DNA of 13,168 bases. Origin: an uncultured Lachnospiraceae bacterium. GTDB lineage: Bacteria; Bacillota; Clostridia; Lachnospirales; Lachnospiraceae. Location of the stretch: NCBI GenBank assembly GCA_910586555.1, contig CAJUJY010000083.1:1-13168 (forward strand), written 5' to 3'. Made by a program: the position numbers and the translations under genes. The notes below the pieces were generated by a model that searched no databases, was not told the DNA's origin, and worked only from the letters and a program-made list of their open reading frames with translations. This document shows positions 6,698 to 13,168 of the stretch, piece by piece. Numbering within the stretch: the first letter of the stretch is position 1; every line of letters begins with the position of its first letter.

Positions 6698-7613
6698 TTT
6701 TATCCCCTCCTATCACACGCATATAATATTCTTCAAGGCTTGTTCCTGCTGCTGCAAGCTTTGTGACCACTACACCATTATCATATAAAACCTGTCCAAA
6801 CTGTTCCATATCTTCAGGCAGGTCATATAACCTGACGCCCTTATCAGGCATTACCTGGAAATTAGCTGTCTTTAAATACCTTTCAAGAACCATTGTAAGT
6901 TTATTTACATCTGTACTTCTTATAGAAATATAATTTTTACAATGCTCTTCCAGTTCTTCATGTGTAAGGATATCTTTGATTTCCCCGTTATGGATTATAA
7001 TATAATCTGTAGCTGTCTGGTATAGTTCTGGAAGGTTATGGCTTGAAATTAATATAGCTTTATTTTCAAACTCCCTTAACCTTTTTAACAAATTCCTTAT
7101 TTCTATTACACCAGAAGGGTCTAAAGCATTAATTGGCTCATCAAGCAATAAAAGTTCAGGGCTTCCAATTAGTACCATTGCAATACCAAGCCTTTGCTTC
7201 ATACCCAGTGAAAAATTTTTAACCTTTTTCCTTCCTGTATCTTTAAGGCCTGTTAGTGCCAATAGTTCATCCTCAATCTCAAAATTAGGAATACCCCTCA
7301 TAAGGCACTGGAAATGCAGGTTCTCCCTTGCTGTCATATTGCCAGTTACTGCCGGGTATTCAATCAATGCCCCAATACGCCTTCCAGAGTTATCCAGGTT
7401 ATTATTCCTGTCCTTGCCAAATAGCTTTATTACGCCATCTGTAGGAAAACTTAACCCTGTAACCATACGCATAAGTGTAGTTTTACCTGCACCATTCTTT
7501 CCAATAAGCCCATAAATCCTGCCCTTTTCAAGACGGAGGTTTATATTTTTTAATGCCCACTGGGAATTATAACGCTTTGAAAGGTTTTCAATTTCTAAAA
7601 CTGTATTGCCCAT
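6690..7613 (-). CDS. ABC transporter ATP-binding protein, bacitracin/lantibiotic resistance type
   Basis: ATPase subunit, 307 residues. Walker A GKNGAGKTT (38-46), Q-loop region with IEYPAVTGNMTARENL (84-99), signature SLGMKQR (135-141), Walker B LLLLDEP (155-160) with catalytic Glu159, and H-loop His192. The IEYP...MTARENL segment is characteristic of the BcrA / lantibiotic immunity branch. A C-terminal extension of about 100 residues follows the nucleotide-binding domain, as is usual in this branch. GGGAGG stands ten bases upstream of the ATG. It is first of three tightly spaced genes (ATPase, permease, kinase) downstream of a likely operator at 7669-7714. Confidence 0.93.
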   Translation of the reverse strand: MGNTVLEIENLSKRYNSQWALKNINLRLEKGRIYGLIGKNGAGKTTLMRMVTGLSFPTDGVIKLFGKDRNNNLDNSGRRIGALIEYPAVTGNMTARENLHFQCLMRGIPNFEIEDELLALTGLKDTGRKKVKNFSLGMKQRLGIAMVLIGSPELLLLDEPINALDPSGVIEIRNLLKRLREFENKAILISSHNLPELYQTATDYIIIHNGEIKDILTHEELEEHCKNYISIRSTDVNKLTMVLERYLKTANFQVMPDKGVRLYDLPEDMEQFGQVLYDNGVVVTKLAAAGTSLEEYYMRVIGGDKNA

Positions 7614-7668
7614 AAAACTTTTCCTCCCTGTTTTTACTTTTCTTATAAATACATAATAAAAATAAAAG

Positions 7669-7714
7669 GTTTAGGAAAAGTTAAGAAAAAGCATTAAATG
7701 TAAGAAAATTGTAA
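7669..7714 (-). promoter_or_regulatory. Probable response-regulator operator: paired direct repeats at 11-bp pitch
   Basis: Read leftward, TTACA (7714-7710) and TTACA (7703-7699) are exactly 11 bases apart, and TTAAC (7684-7680) and TAAAC (7673-7669) are again 11 apart. Each pair is two pentamers separated by six bases, the geometry known for SpaR/NisR and other OmpR-family operators. They lie in the 105-base gap between the regulator stop and the ATPase start. AT-rich candidates for a -10 box (TATTAT near 7658-7653, TATAAG near 7647-7642) follow. This suggests a regulator-induced promoter for the transporter and kinase genes. Confidence 0.55.
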
Positions 7715-7718
7715 AGTT

Positions 7719-8390
7719 TTACTTTGCAATCCGGTATCCAAGCCCCCATACTGTTTCTATATATTCTGTGCTGCTTTCTGCCTTAATTTTATTCCTGATA
7801 TTACTAATATGGGTTTTAATTACATTATCTTCACCAAGATATTCTTCTCCCCATATTGTTTCATATAAATTTGCTTTTGAAAATACTTTATTTGGATACT
7901 TAATAAGCAGTCCAAGCATCTGGTATTCCTTTGCAGTTAGTAAAATATCATTTCCATTTATTGTTATTACTTTAGCTTCTTCATCAAGTACTAATTCTTT
8001 ATACTGGATCTTTTTAACAGTTTCCTTGCTTCCATACCTTCTTATATTTGAAGCAACCCTTGCCGCCATCTCTTCCAGGTCAAATGGTTTTGTAATATAA
8101 TCATCCGCACCTGCTGCCAGCAAATCAACCTTTGTCCTTACCATATCTTTGGCAGAAATTACAATTACAGGTATATCACTAACTTTCCTGATATCCCTAA
8201 GGACTTCGTCCCCGCTTTTATATGGAAGCATTAAATCCAGAAGCACCATTTCAAACTGCCCTTCTTTTAAAATATTAGCCACATCAAGGCCATTGTATAC
8301 TGAAACTGTCTTATAGCCATTATCTTGTAAAGCCTGTGCCAGCAGCCTGTTCACATCTTTCTCATCTTCAATAATTAAAATCTTATCCAT
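7719..8390 (-). CDS. OmpR-family response regulator
   Basis: DNA-binding regulator, 223 residues. Receiver domain 1-120 with acidic pocket Glu8-Asp9, phosphoacceptor Asp52 (LLDLMLP) and Lys101 (ITKPF); winged-helix output domain from about 130 to the end, finishing VWGLGYRI. The partner kinase is encoded at the far end of the same cluster (4978-5895). AGGAGG lies ten bases ahead of the ATG. The gap to the preceding antitoxin gene is only 39 bases with no terminator or promoter that I can see, so transcription may come from the promoter at 8818-8846. Its probable target is the direct-repeat site immediately downstream of its own stop codon. Confidence 0.94.
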   Translation of the reverse strand: MDKILIIEDEKDVNRLLAQALQDNGYKTVSVYNGLDVANILKEGQFEMVLLDLMLPYKSGDEVLRDIRKVSDIPVIVISAKDMVRTKVDLLAAGADDYITKPFDLEEMAARVASNIRRYGSKETVKKIQYKELVLDEEAKVITINGNDILLTAKEYQMLGLLIKYPNKVFSKANLYETIWGEEYLGEDNVIKTHISNIRNKIKAESSTEYIETVWGLGYRIAK

Positions 8391-8429
8391 TGCCCTAAAT
8401 CCTCCTGTTAATGCTGTCTGTTTAAAAGA

Positions 8430-8609
8430 CTAAGCATTTTTCCTCCGGTTTCTCTGCACTACTGCACTTTTAAATGCTTTCATCATAGCTGGTGACAGTT
8501 CTTTGCAATCTTCATCAAAAATAATAGGGCTTTTTCCTGCTTCTTCAACTTCTTTAAGCTGCTCTTCTGTAGGTTTCTGCCCACTCTCAATAATTAATGT
8601 CCTGGTCAT
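8430..8609 (-). CDS. Antitoxin of a BrnT/BrnA-like toxin-antitoxin pair
   Basis: Small protein of 59 residues beginning MTRTLIIESG, with an acidic helical middle (TEEQLKEVEEA, FDEDCKELSP) and a basic tail (RNRRKNA). The assignment rests on position: its start overlaps the end of a recognisable BrnT-like reading frame by 23 bases, the toxin-then-antitoxin order of these loci, and the TEEQ...DEDC...LSP pattern is familiar from antitoxins beside BrnT in Clostridia. The start at 8609 is chosen over an upstream ATG at 8639 because GGGAG lies eight bases ahead of it. In known systems the antitoxin neutralises the RNase toxin and represses the operon. Here the toxin is truncated, so the antitoxin may persist only as a repressor or relic. 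Confidence 0.65.
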   Translation of the reverse strand: MTRTLIIESGQKPTEEQLKEVEEAGKSPIIFDEDCKELSPAMMKAFKSAVVQRNRRKNA

Positions 8610-8784
8610 AGTAAAGCTCCCTTTCTGCATTTGTTGCAAGCCTGGCTGAAATTAATCTAATGGAATCTCTTTTTTCTGTAAATACTACAAATAACACATC
8701 TCCTACCCGTCCTATAGCAATATACCTGTCCTCGTCAACACTGTGTTCAAAATCAAACATTTCAATATAATAAGGGTTTTCATT
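8587..8784 (-). pseudogene. BrnT-like toxin remnant, N-terminus lost
   Basis: After a stop codon at 8787-8785 an open frame of 65 codons begins NENPYYIEMFDFEH and continues SVDEDRYIAIGRVG, LFVVFTEKRDSIRLISAR and ERELYYD. This matches the C-terminal two-thirds of BrnT-type RNase toxins (about 90 residues: the DEDRYIAIG, VVFTER and RLISAR blocks). The first 30 or so residues, which carry the KHG motif and part of the active site, are absent. A well-placed ATG (8783-8781) with AGAGG upstream lies out of frame with the remnant, as expected if an internal deletion fused the start region to a later codon. An internal Met at 8760 would give 57 residues without a good ribosome binding site. Probably inactive as an RNase. 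Confidence 0.7.
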
Positions 8785-8817
8785 TTAATTAATCCTCTTA
8801 ATTCATCTTATTTTAAT

Positions 8818-8846
8818 AGTATACTACTAATTAACAGGGCTATCAA
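8818..8846 (-). promoter_or_regulatory. Promoter of the brnTA-like locus
   Basis: TTGATA (8846-8841), a spacer of exactly 17 bases and TATACT (8823-8818) give a strong housekeeping-type promoter starting just after the spmA stop codon. It drives the toxin remnant and antitoxin and, with no visible terminator, possibly the response regulator. No clear palindromic operator is visible around it. Confidence 0.7.
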
Positions 8847-8853
8847 TTATATT

Positions 8854-9456
8854 TTACCCCTTTTCCCCTTTCCTGCACATTATCCTGCAAAATATTATTG
8901 CAAAGACTGTGCTAACTATTGTTGCCATAAGTCCTGGCAGCACAATGGCTGCTGGATTAACTGAACCATACTGGCTTCTGTATGCAATTACATTAACTGG
9001 TATAAGCTGTAAGGAAGAAATATTTATAACTAGAAACGTACACATTTCATCTGAAGCCTTTGTTATTTTTTCATTGCCAGTGCGCTGCCGTTCTAGTACT
9101 GCCAGCTCCTTCATTGCCTTAAGCCCCATAGGTGTAGCTGCCCATCCAAGCCCTAGTACATTTGCTATTATATTAGCAGCTATATATTCATTAACTTTAT
9201 GTCCTTCTGGAATACGTGGGAATAAAAACCTTAAAACTGGTGCAAGCTTACGCGTAAGCATATCTAAAAGCCCAGAACGCCTGGCAATTTCTATAAGCCC
9301 CGTCCAAAGTGCCATTACCCCAAGCATTGTTATTGCAAGTGAAACTGCTTCGCCTGCACTGTCGATAGCTGCATTACTTAATGCTTCTACTTCACCTGTA
9401 ATAATTCCAAAACTTAAACCTATAAGTATCATAAACCCCCAGAGTTTATTAAGCAT
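8854..9456 (-). CDS. spmA: Spore maturation protein A
   Basis: Membrane protein of about 200 residues with a nucleoside-recognition (Gate) domain, needed with SpmB for spore core dehydration and heat resistance. Family landmarks: MLNKLWGFMILIGLSFGI at the start, the central TGLIEIARRSGL and LGLGWAATPMGLKAM segments, FLVINISSLQLIPVNVIAYR, and a final hydrophobic helix with a basic tail (CRKGEKG). The ATG at 9456 is chosen over a GTG at 9468 because family members begin MLN and GTGG is suitably spaced ahead of it. Unusually, spmB, which normally follows directly, is absent; the next gene downstream is the truncated toxin locus. The presence of spmA points to a spore-forming lineage. Confidence 0.9.
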   Translation of the reverse strand: MLNKLWGFMILIGLSFGIITGEVEALSNAAIDSAGEAVSLAITMLGVMALWTGLIEIARRSGLLDMLTRKLAPVLRFLFPRIPEGHKVNEYIAANIIANVLGLGWAATPMGLKAMKELAVLERQRTGNEKITKASDEMCTFLVINISSLQLIPVNVIAYRSQYGSVNPAAIVLPGLMATIVSTVFAIIFCRIMCRKGEKG

Positions 9457-9474
9457 ATAAACTACCACACCTTT

Positions 9475-9707
9475 CTAAATTGCCCATGGTTTCCGTCCAC
9501 AAGCATAAATCCCCATACTGCCTTTTACAGCCCGTATAGTAAAGGGGATAAATCCAGAATTTTTATCTGGCATAATAATCTTTAAAACAGGATATGGCAC
9601 TTTTAAATTCTTTATGAATCTTTTATTCTTACAGTTTCTGCAATTTCCACTGCTTCTTCCTTTGTAAATTCTTTTGCAAATAGTGGCATGTATAAAAAAA
9701 ATTCCAT
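9475..9707 (-). pseudogene. Decayed coding sequence upstream of spmA (frameshifted tail fragments)
   Basis: Two overlapping-frame fragments read leftward. The first (9707-9612) is MEFFLYMPLFAKEF followed by TKEEAVEIAETVRIKDS and a stop; it resembles the C-terminal end of DUF4367-type domains (the KEEA-x-xIAE pattern). The second, in another frame, contains MPDKNSGFIPFTIRAVKG and SMGIYACGRKPWAI and stops at 9475. Its GIYACGRKP is related to the small ORF upstream of ilvB (GICACGIKP). Compared with that copy, this one needs a 1-base and a 2-base shift to stay aligned. No start has a good ribosome binding site, so I treat the stretch as degraded gene tails. A continuous 81-codon frame exists across it, but the best matches switch frame. 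Confidence 0.4.
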
Positions 9708-9775
9708 AAAAACAATACATTTATAGAAACAAAAGATAATTGGAAAAAAGGGGAAATCCAAAAAATACTAAGAAG

Positions 9776-9804
9776 TTGAAAAAACGGCCTGATTATGTTA
9801 TAGT
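9776..9804 (+). promoter_or_regulatory. Promoter of the leucine-rich-repeat protein gene
   Basis: TTGAAA (9776-9781), 17 bases and TATAGT (9799-9804) with TG one base upstream of the -10 (extended -10, TGTTATAGT). An A-rich stretch ahead may act as an UP element. The expected start near 9811 leaves a leader of about 36 bases ending in AAGGGGGA ahead of the ATG at 9847. Confidence 0.75.
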
Positions 9805-9846
9805 TATAAATGTAAATTATATATACTACATAAAGGGGGAAATTTT

Positions 9847-12468
9847 ATGAATTATGGTTTTAAAAAAAGAGCTGCTATATTAGGACTGTCCTTTGTAATG
9901 GCAACAGGATTAATCTATAACACTCCTTTAACAAATACATACAAAACAACTGCATCTGCAAAATCAAACAACAAATATAATGTAAATAATTATGGAATAT
10001 TAACATCATATTCTGGAGGAAACAATGTATATATCAATGCAGATGTATCTGCACTTGATATGGAAGTTTTTGACAATACCAAAGTTACTTCATTTTCTGT
10101 AGACAGCAAAAATAAATATTTTAAAGCTGTAGATGGTGTATTATACACTAAAAATGGCAAAAAACTTGTACGCTATCCATCTGGCAGAAAAGGGGCTTTT
10201 TCTGTTCCTGGCACAGTAACTTCTATTGCACAAAATGCATTCAGAAAATGCCTTATAACAAATATACAAATTCCTGAAAGTGTAGCAATTATTGGAAGCG
10301 GGGCATTTTACCAGTGTAAAAAACTGGAAACAATTAATATACCTTCCAAAGTAAAAAAACTGGGTAAGACAATGTTTTATAACTGCCATTCACTACAAAA
10401 CATTATATTACCTGCAAGTCTTGAAGTCTTAGGAGAATACGCTTTCTCCGGCTGTCATAATCTTCTGGATATAACACTGCCCTCTTCCTTAAAAATATTA
10501 CAACCTAGTACGTTCTATGGATGTAAATCTTTAAAAAGAATTGATATTCCTGATAATATTAAAAGTATTTCCTATTCTTGTTTTAAAAATTGTAAATCTT
10601 TAGAATATGCAAACATAGGGTCTGGTGCAGATACAATCGGGGAATCCGCTTTTTCTGGCTGTATACAGCTTAAAGAAATAACTATTCCTGATAATGTCAG
10701 CATAATTGGAAACTATGTATTCAAAAATTGTATAAGTTTAAAAAATTTAACAATTCAAAATGGCGTTTCAAATATTGGATATGGTGCATTTATGGGATGC
10801 ATTAACATTAAAAAAGTAAAAATACCAGACAGTGTATATTTAATGTCTGGTTATACATTCTATAATTGCAATAATTTAGAAGAAGTTATTCTATCAAAAC
10901 AATTAAATTATATTGCTGATTCCGCATTTAGTAATTGTACCAGGCTTGAAAACATTGCCCTGCCTTCTGCAATTACACAAATCCAAGGTAATGCGTTTTC
11001 AAACTGCACCTCCTTAAAAGTAATTAAAATCCCACAAAATGTAGAATCTATAATGGGAAATTCATTCCAGAACGCAGGCACAGCATTTTCTGTTGCGTCC
11101 TTCAATAAAAATTTCTCTTCTGAAAATGGTATTTTATATAATGCAGACAAAACTATTTTATATAAATTTCCTGCATATAAATCTGGAAATTATAAAACAC
11201 CAGATAGCGTAACTAAAGTTTCTTCTTATGCATTTAATTACTGCCAGAATTTAGATAAAGTTACTATTGGTGAAGGAATTAAAAAAATTAATAAAAATGC
11301 ATTTAATAATTCATCAATAAAAGAACTATTACTCCCGTCAACCCTGAAAACTTTAAAAAACCCACTAAACCAGATAAACACAATTAACTTAACAAATATT
11401 ACTATTCCTGAAGACAACCAGCATTTTTCTTCTGTATCAGGAATATTATACAGTAAAGACAAATCAATACTTTATATATATCCATCTGGCAGAAAAGGCA
11501 CTGTAACATTTCCAGATGAAACTACTGATTTAAATGCTATATCATATAAAAACAAAGCTTCTGCATTTTCTGTATCTTCAGACCATCCTGTATATTCAAC
11601 TGATGACGGGATACTTACTACAAAGAAAAAAACAAAAATATATGCTGTCCCATCTGCCAAGAAAAGCTACCATATGGGAAGTACAATAAAAGATATTTAT
11701 AATTTAAAGTCTGTAAAAAATTATATGGATAAACTTGAAAAAATCACTGTAGACCCTGGAAATAAACACTTTTCATCTAAAGATGGTGTTTTACTTAATG
11801 CAGACCGCACAAAAATTATTTTATATCCATGTGAGAAAAAGGGAAGTTACCATACACCAGCTACTATTACAAAAATTGATGATTATGCATTTTTCTATGC
11901 TAAAAAATTAACAGGGCTTTATATTGGAAAAAATGTTTCAAAATGTAATATCAGCCTGGATAACTGTACTTCGCTAAAAAATATTGTTATAAAAGAAGGA
12001 GCCTTAAGAAAATTTACAATTTATAATGCTAAAACATTGCAGTTAAAAAAACTTGTCCTTCCAACTTCACTGGTATCCAGCAGAATTTATGGATACAAAA
12101 AAGACCTTTCTGGTTTAACAATTATTGGCTGGACAAATACATCTGCTGAAAAATTAGCAAAAACTACAGGTGCTAAATTTATAAGCCTGGGCATTGTACC
12201 AAAGCAAGTTAAGAAAATAAAAATTAATGCATTTATACATTCAAAAAAAATAAAACTTTCATGGAAACGCGATCCGCAGGTTAGTGGATACGAAATTTAT
12301 TCAGAAAATAAAAAATTTAAAGATATACCAGATAACAATATTACAGAAACCAGTATTTATATAGGTGGCAGTTATGGTATAACATTATATATAAGGGCTT
12401 ACAAAATCCAGAATAATAAAAAGGTATATGGAAAGCCTAAAAAAATCAATTACTATCCTTACCAGTAA
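9847..12468 (+). CDS. Secreted BspA-type leucine-rich-repeat surface protein
   Basis: Extracellular protein of 873 residues. Signal peptide: KKR at 6-8, hydrophobic core 9-24, likely cleavage after ASA (36-38). From about 125 to 415, and again 455-505, it has tandem BspA-type (LRR_5) repeats of about 23 residues with the pattern AF-x-x-C-x-x-L-x-x-I-x-IP-x-x-V-x-x-IG. Between and around them are five copies of another module of the form NkxFss-x-dGvLY-x-kdk-x-ilxxYPsgxKg-x-y-x-P (about 88-120, 420-455, 523-556, 580-612, 639-671). A GWTNTSAEKLAKTTGAKF segment (761-778) closes the repeat region, as is common in the family, followed by a fibronectin-III-like domain (785-868; KKIKLSWKRD, GYEIYSE, YIRAYK). 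There is no LPXTG or other obvious wall anchor. A role in adhesion or binding is inferred from the family. AAGGGGG lies seven bases ahead of the ATG. Confidence 0.92.
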   Translation: MNYGFKKRAAILGLSFVMATGLIYNTPLTNTYKTTASAKSNNKYNVNNYGILTSYSGGNNVYINADVSALDMEVFDNTKVTSFSVDSKNKYFKAVDGVLYTKNGKKLVRYPSGRKGAFSVPGTVTSIAQNAFRKCLITNIQIPESVAIIGSGAFYQCKKLETINIPSKVKKLGKTMFYNCHSLQNIILPASLEVLGEYAFSGCHNLLDITLPSSLKILQPSTFYGCKSLKRIDIPDNIKSISYSCFKNCKSLEYANIGSGADTIGESAFSGCIQLKEITIPDNVSIIGNYVFKNCISLKNLTIQNGVSNIGYGAFMGCINIKKVKIPDSVYLMSGYTFYNCNNLEEVILSKQLNYIADSAFSNCTRLENIALPSAITQIQGNAFSNCTSLKVIKIPQNVESIMGNSFQNAGTAFSVASFNKNFSSENGILYNADKTILYKFPAYKSGNYKTPDSVTKVSSYAFNYCQNLDKVTIGEGIKKINKNAFNNSSIKELLLPSTLKTLKNPLNQINTINLTNITIPEDNQHFSSVSGILYSKDKSILYIYPSGRKGTVTFPDETTDLNAISYKNKASAFSVSSDHPVYSTDDGILTTKKKTKIYAVPSAKKSYHMGSTIKDIYNLKSVKNYMDKLEKITVDPGNKHFSSKDGVLLNADRTKIILYPCEKKGSYHTPATITKIDDYAFFYAKKLTGLYIGKNVSKCNISLDNCTSLKNIVIKEGALRKFTIYNAKTLQLKKLVLPTSLVSSRIYGYKKDLSGLTIIGWTNTSAEKLAKTTGAKFISLGIVPKQVKKIKINAFIHSKKIKLSWKRDPQVSGYEIYSENKKFKDIPDNNITETSIYIGGSYGITLYIRAYKIQNNKKVYGKPKKINYYPYQ

Positions 12469-12497
12469 AATACTTCTTCCTTTAATGGTATTTTAAA

Positions 12498-12542
12498 AAT
12501 AGTGGAAGCCCATTAACTTTATGTAATGGGTAGTCCACTATT
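12498..12542. terminator. Hairpin terminator between convergent genes
   Basis: AATAGTGGA (12498-12506) pairs with TCCACTATT (12534-12542) and CCCATTA (12509-12515) with TAATGGG (12524-12530), closing an 8-base loop. The plus strand continues AATATTTT after the hairpin; the minus strand continues TTTAAAA. It stands 30 bases after the leucine-rich-repeat gene and downstream of the convergent Imm1-like gene, so it probably serves both directions. Confidence 0.7.
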
Positions 12543-12650
12543 AATATTTTCCAGCTATCTTTTCTTAAACAAAATCCACTGGTATTTAGTCAATTTGTTC
12601 CTTTCTTTAAATGTACATTTGCTTAATTTTTATCTAATACCAGCAAGAAC

Positions 12651-13168
12651 TTACGGATAATATGCCCAGTCAATTCCTGGATAACACTTTCCTGTATGGA
12701 TAAAATATTCAACGGCCTTCACACCAGCATCCATATCCGTGATAGCCTGGCACTTAGGAACAGGGGACTGGCCATCATAGTCAATGGGAGTATATATATT
12801 TTCATCTCCCGGGTCTGTCTCTTCAAGCAGCTTTACTGTACTGGCAAACCTGGGATTATAAGAAAAATAAGTTTTTGTTTCTTCATAATCATAACAAAGG
12901 GACAGCCATTCCCCATCAGATACTACTTCCAGGCAGCCATAGTATCCTTCTCCGTCAGGGTCTAAGCACAAACTGGCCTCAATTCCTTTTGGCACATCAT
13001 TTAATATTTTAGCAATTAAGCCTGGTGTAATTTCATCTTCAATATAGTGTCTGCCATATAAAGCACAGTCAATATGTTTTACAACTATCACATTGTGGTC
13101 AACTGGTGGAATAATAGTAAACGGTGGATAGCATGTACCTATACAAAATCCGAACCATCCTGTATCAT
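12651..13168 (-). CDS. Imm1-like immunity protein, 5' end beyond the window
   Basis: The C-terminal part follows the Imm1 pattern: an acidic protein whose last third has YDGQSPVPKCQ, then MDAGVKAVEYFIHTGKCYPGIDW, which matches the Imm1 A-x-x-x-x-x-x-F-x-x-T-G-x-x-P-x-x-x-W ending. Imm1 proteins neutralise nuclease toxins in polymorphic and contact-dependent systems. The frame stays open to the window edge. An internal GTG at 13091 could start a 146-residue protein, but there is no ribosome binding site ahead of it and the upstream codons (GTCYPPFTIIPPVDHNV) read as natural protein, so the gene probably starts outside. Neighbours to the left are unrelated; any cognate toxin would lie to the right. 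The family call is by eye from the C-terminal motif. Confidence 0.6.
   Translation of the reverse strand, partial: DTGWFGFCIGTCYPPFTIIPPVDHNVIVVKHIDCALYGRHYIEDEITPGLIAKILNDVPKGIEASLCLDPDGEGYYGCLEVVSDGEWLSLCYDYEETKTYFSYNPRFASTVKLLEETDPGDENIYTPIDYDGQSPVPKCQAITDMDAGVKAVEYFIHTGKCYPGIDWAYYP

Noticed and set aside
8909..9460. Plus-strand open frame of 183 codons
   Set aside because: It is fully antisense to spmA, whose protein matches a known family along its whole length.
13089..13091. GTG start for the Imm1-like gene
   Set aside because: No ribosome binding site precedes it and the frame remains open with protein-like content to the window edge.
1..13168. CRISPR array, insertion sequence, tRNA or rRNA gene
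   Set aside because: I found no regularly spaced repeats with spacers, no transposase, no cloverleaf with conserved T-arm bases, and no rRNA core sequence.

Overview
The window looks like chromosomal DNA of a spore-forming, low-GC Firmicute, most likely a Lachnospiraceae-type Clostridia. The reasons are the AT-rich codon use (many ATA, AAA and TTT codons), strong AGGAGG-type ribosome binding sites, a T-box leader, a spmA sporulation gene, a chemoreceptor, and a BspA-type leucine-rich-repeat surface protein. The genus is an inference; no rRNA or other marker gene is present.

Layout. Bases 1-468 hold no convincing gene but carry hairpins and a long rod-like inverted repeat (275-430) that may be a structured RNA or a small mobile element. 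From 495 to about 9460 everything reads leftward: a membrane chemoreceptor without a ligand domain (496-1950), the acetolactate synthase pair ilvB-ilvN (2097-4430) behind a T-box leader whose specifier reads GUA (valine), then a response regulator / ABC ATPase / ABC-2 permease / histidine kinase cluster of the lantibiotic or cell-envelope defence type (4978-8390). Right of that come a BrnT/BrnA-like toxin-antitoxin locus whose toxin has lost its N-terminus while the antitoxin is intact (8430-8784), and spmA (8854-9456) with no spmB next to it. A stretch of decayed coding sequence (9475-9707) separates spmA from a rightward gene for an 873-residue secreted leucine-rich-repeat protein (9847-12468) with a good promoter and a bidirectional-looking terminator. 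The right edge carries a leftward Imm1-like immunity protein that is still open at the window end.

How the parts work together. IlvB and IlvN form the first common enzyme of branched-chain amino acid synthesis, and the T-box would switch the operon on when uncharged tRNA-Val accumulates. The T-box promoter's -35 box overlaps the kinase stop codon, so the ilv operon starts directly at the end of the defence operon. In the defence cluster, two pairs of pentanucleotide direct repeats at 11-bp pitch sit between the regulator gene and the transporter genes. This is the geometry of a SpaR/NisR-type operator and suggests the regulator induces the ATPase-permease-kinase genes. The regulator itself appears to be read from the brnTA promoter.

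The least expected signal is a pair of related peptide-coding tails (GI-C/Y-ACG-x-KP). One lies directly upstream of ilvB and one directly upstream of spmA. Their shared codons differ almost only at third positions, which points to past selection on a peptide. One copy is an intact 32-codon ORF ending two bases before the ilvB start; the other is frameshifted.
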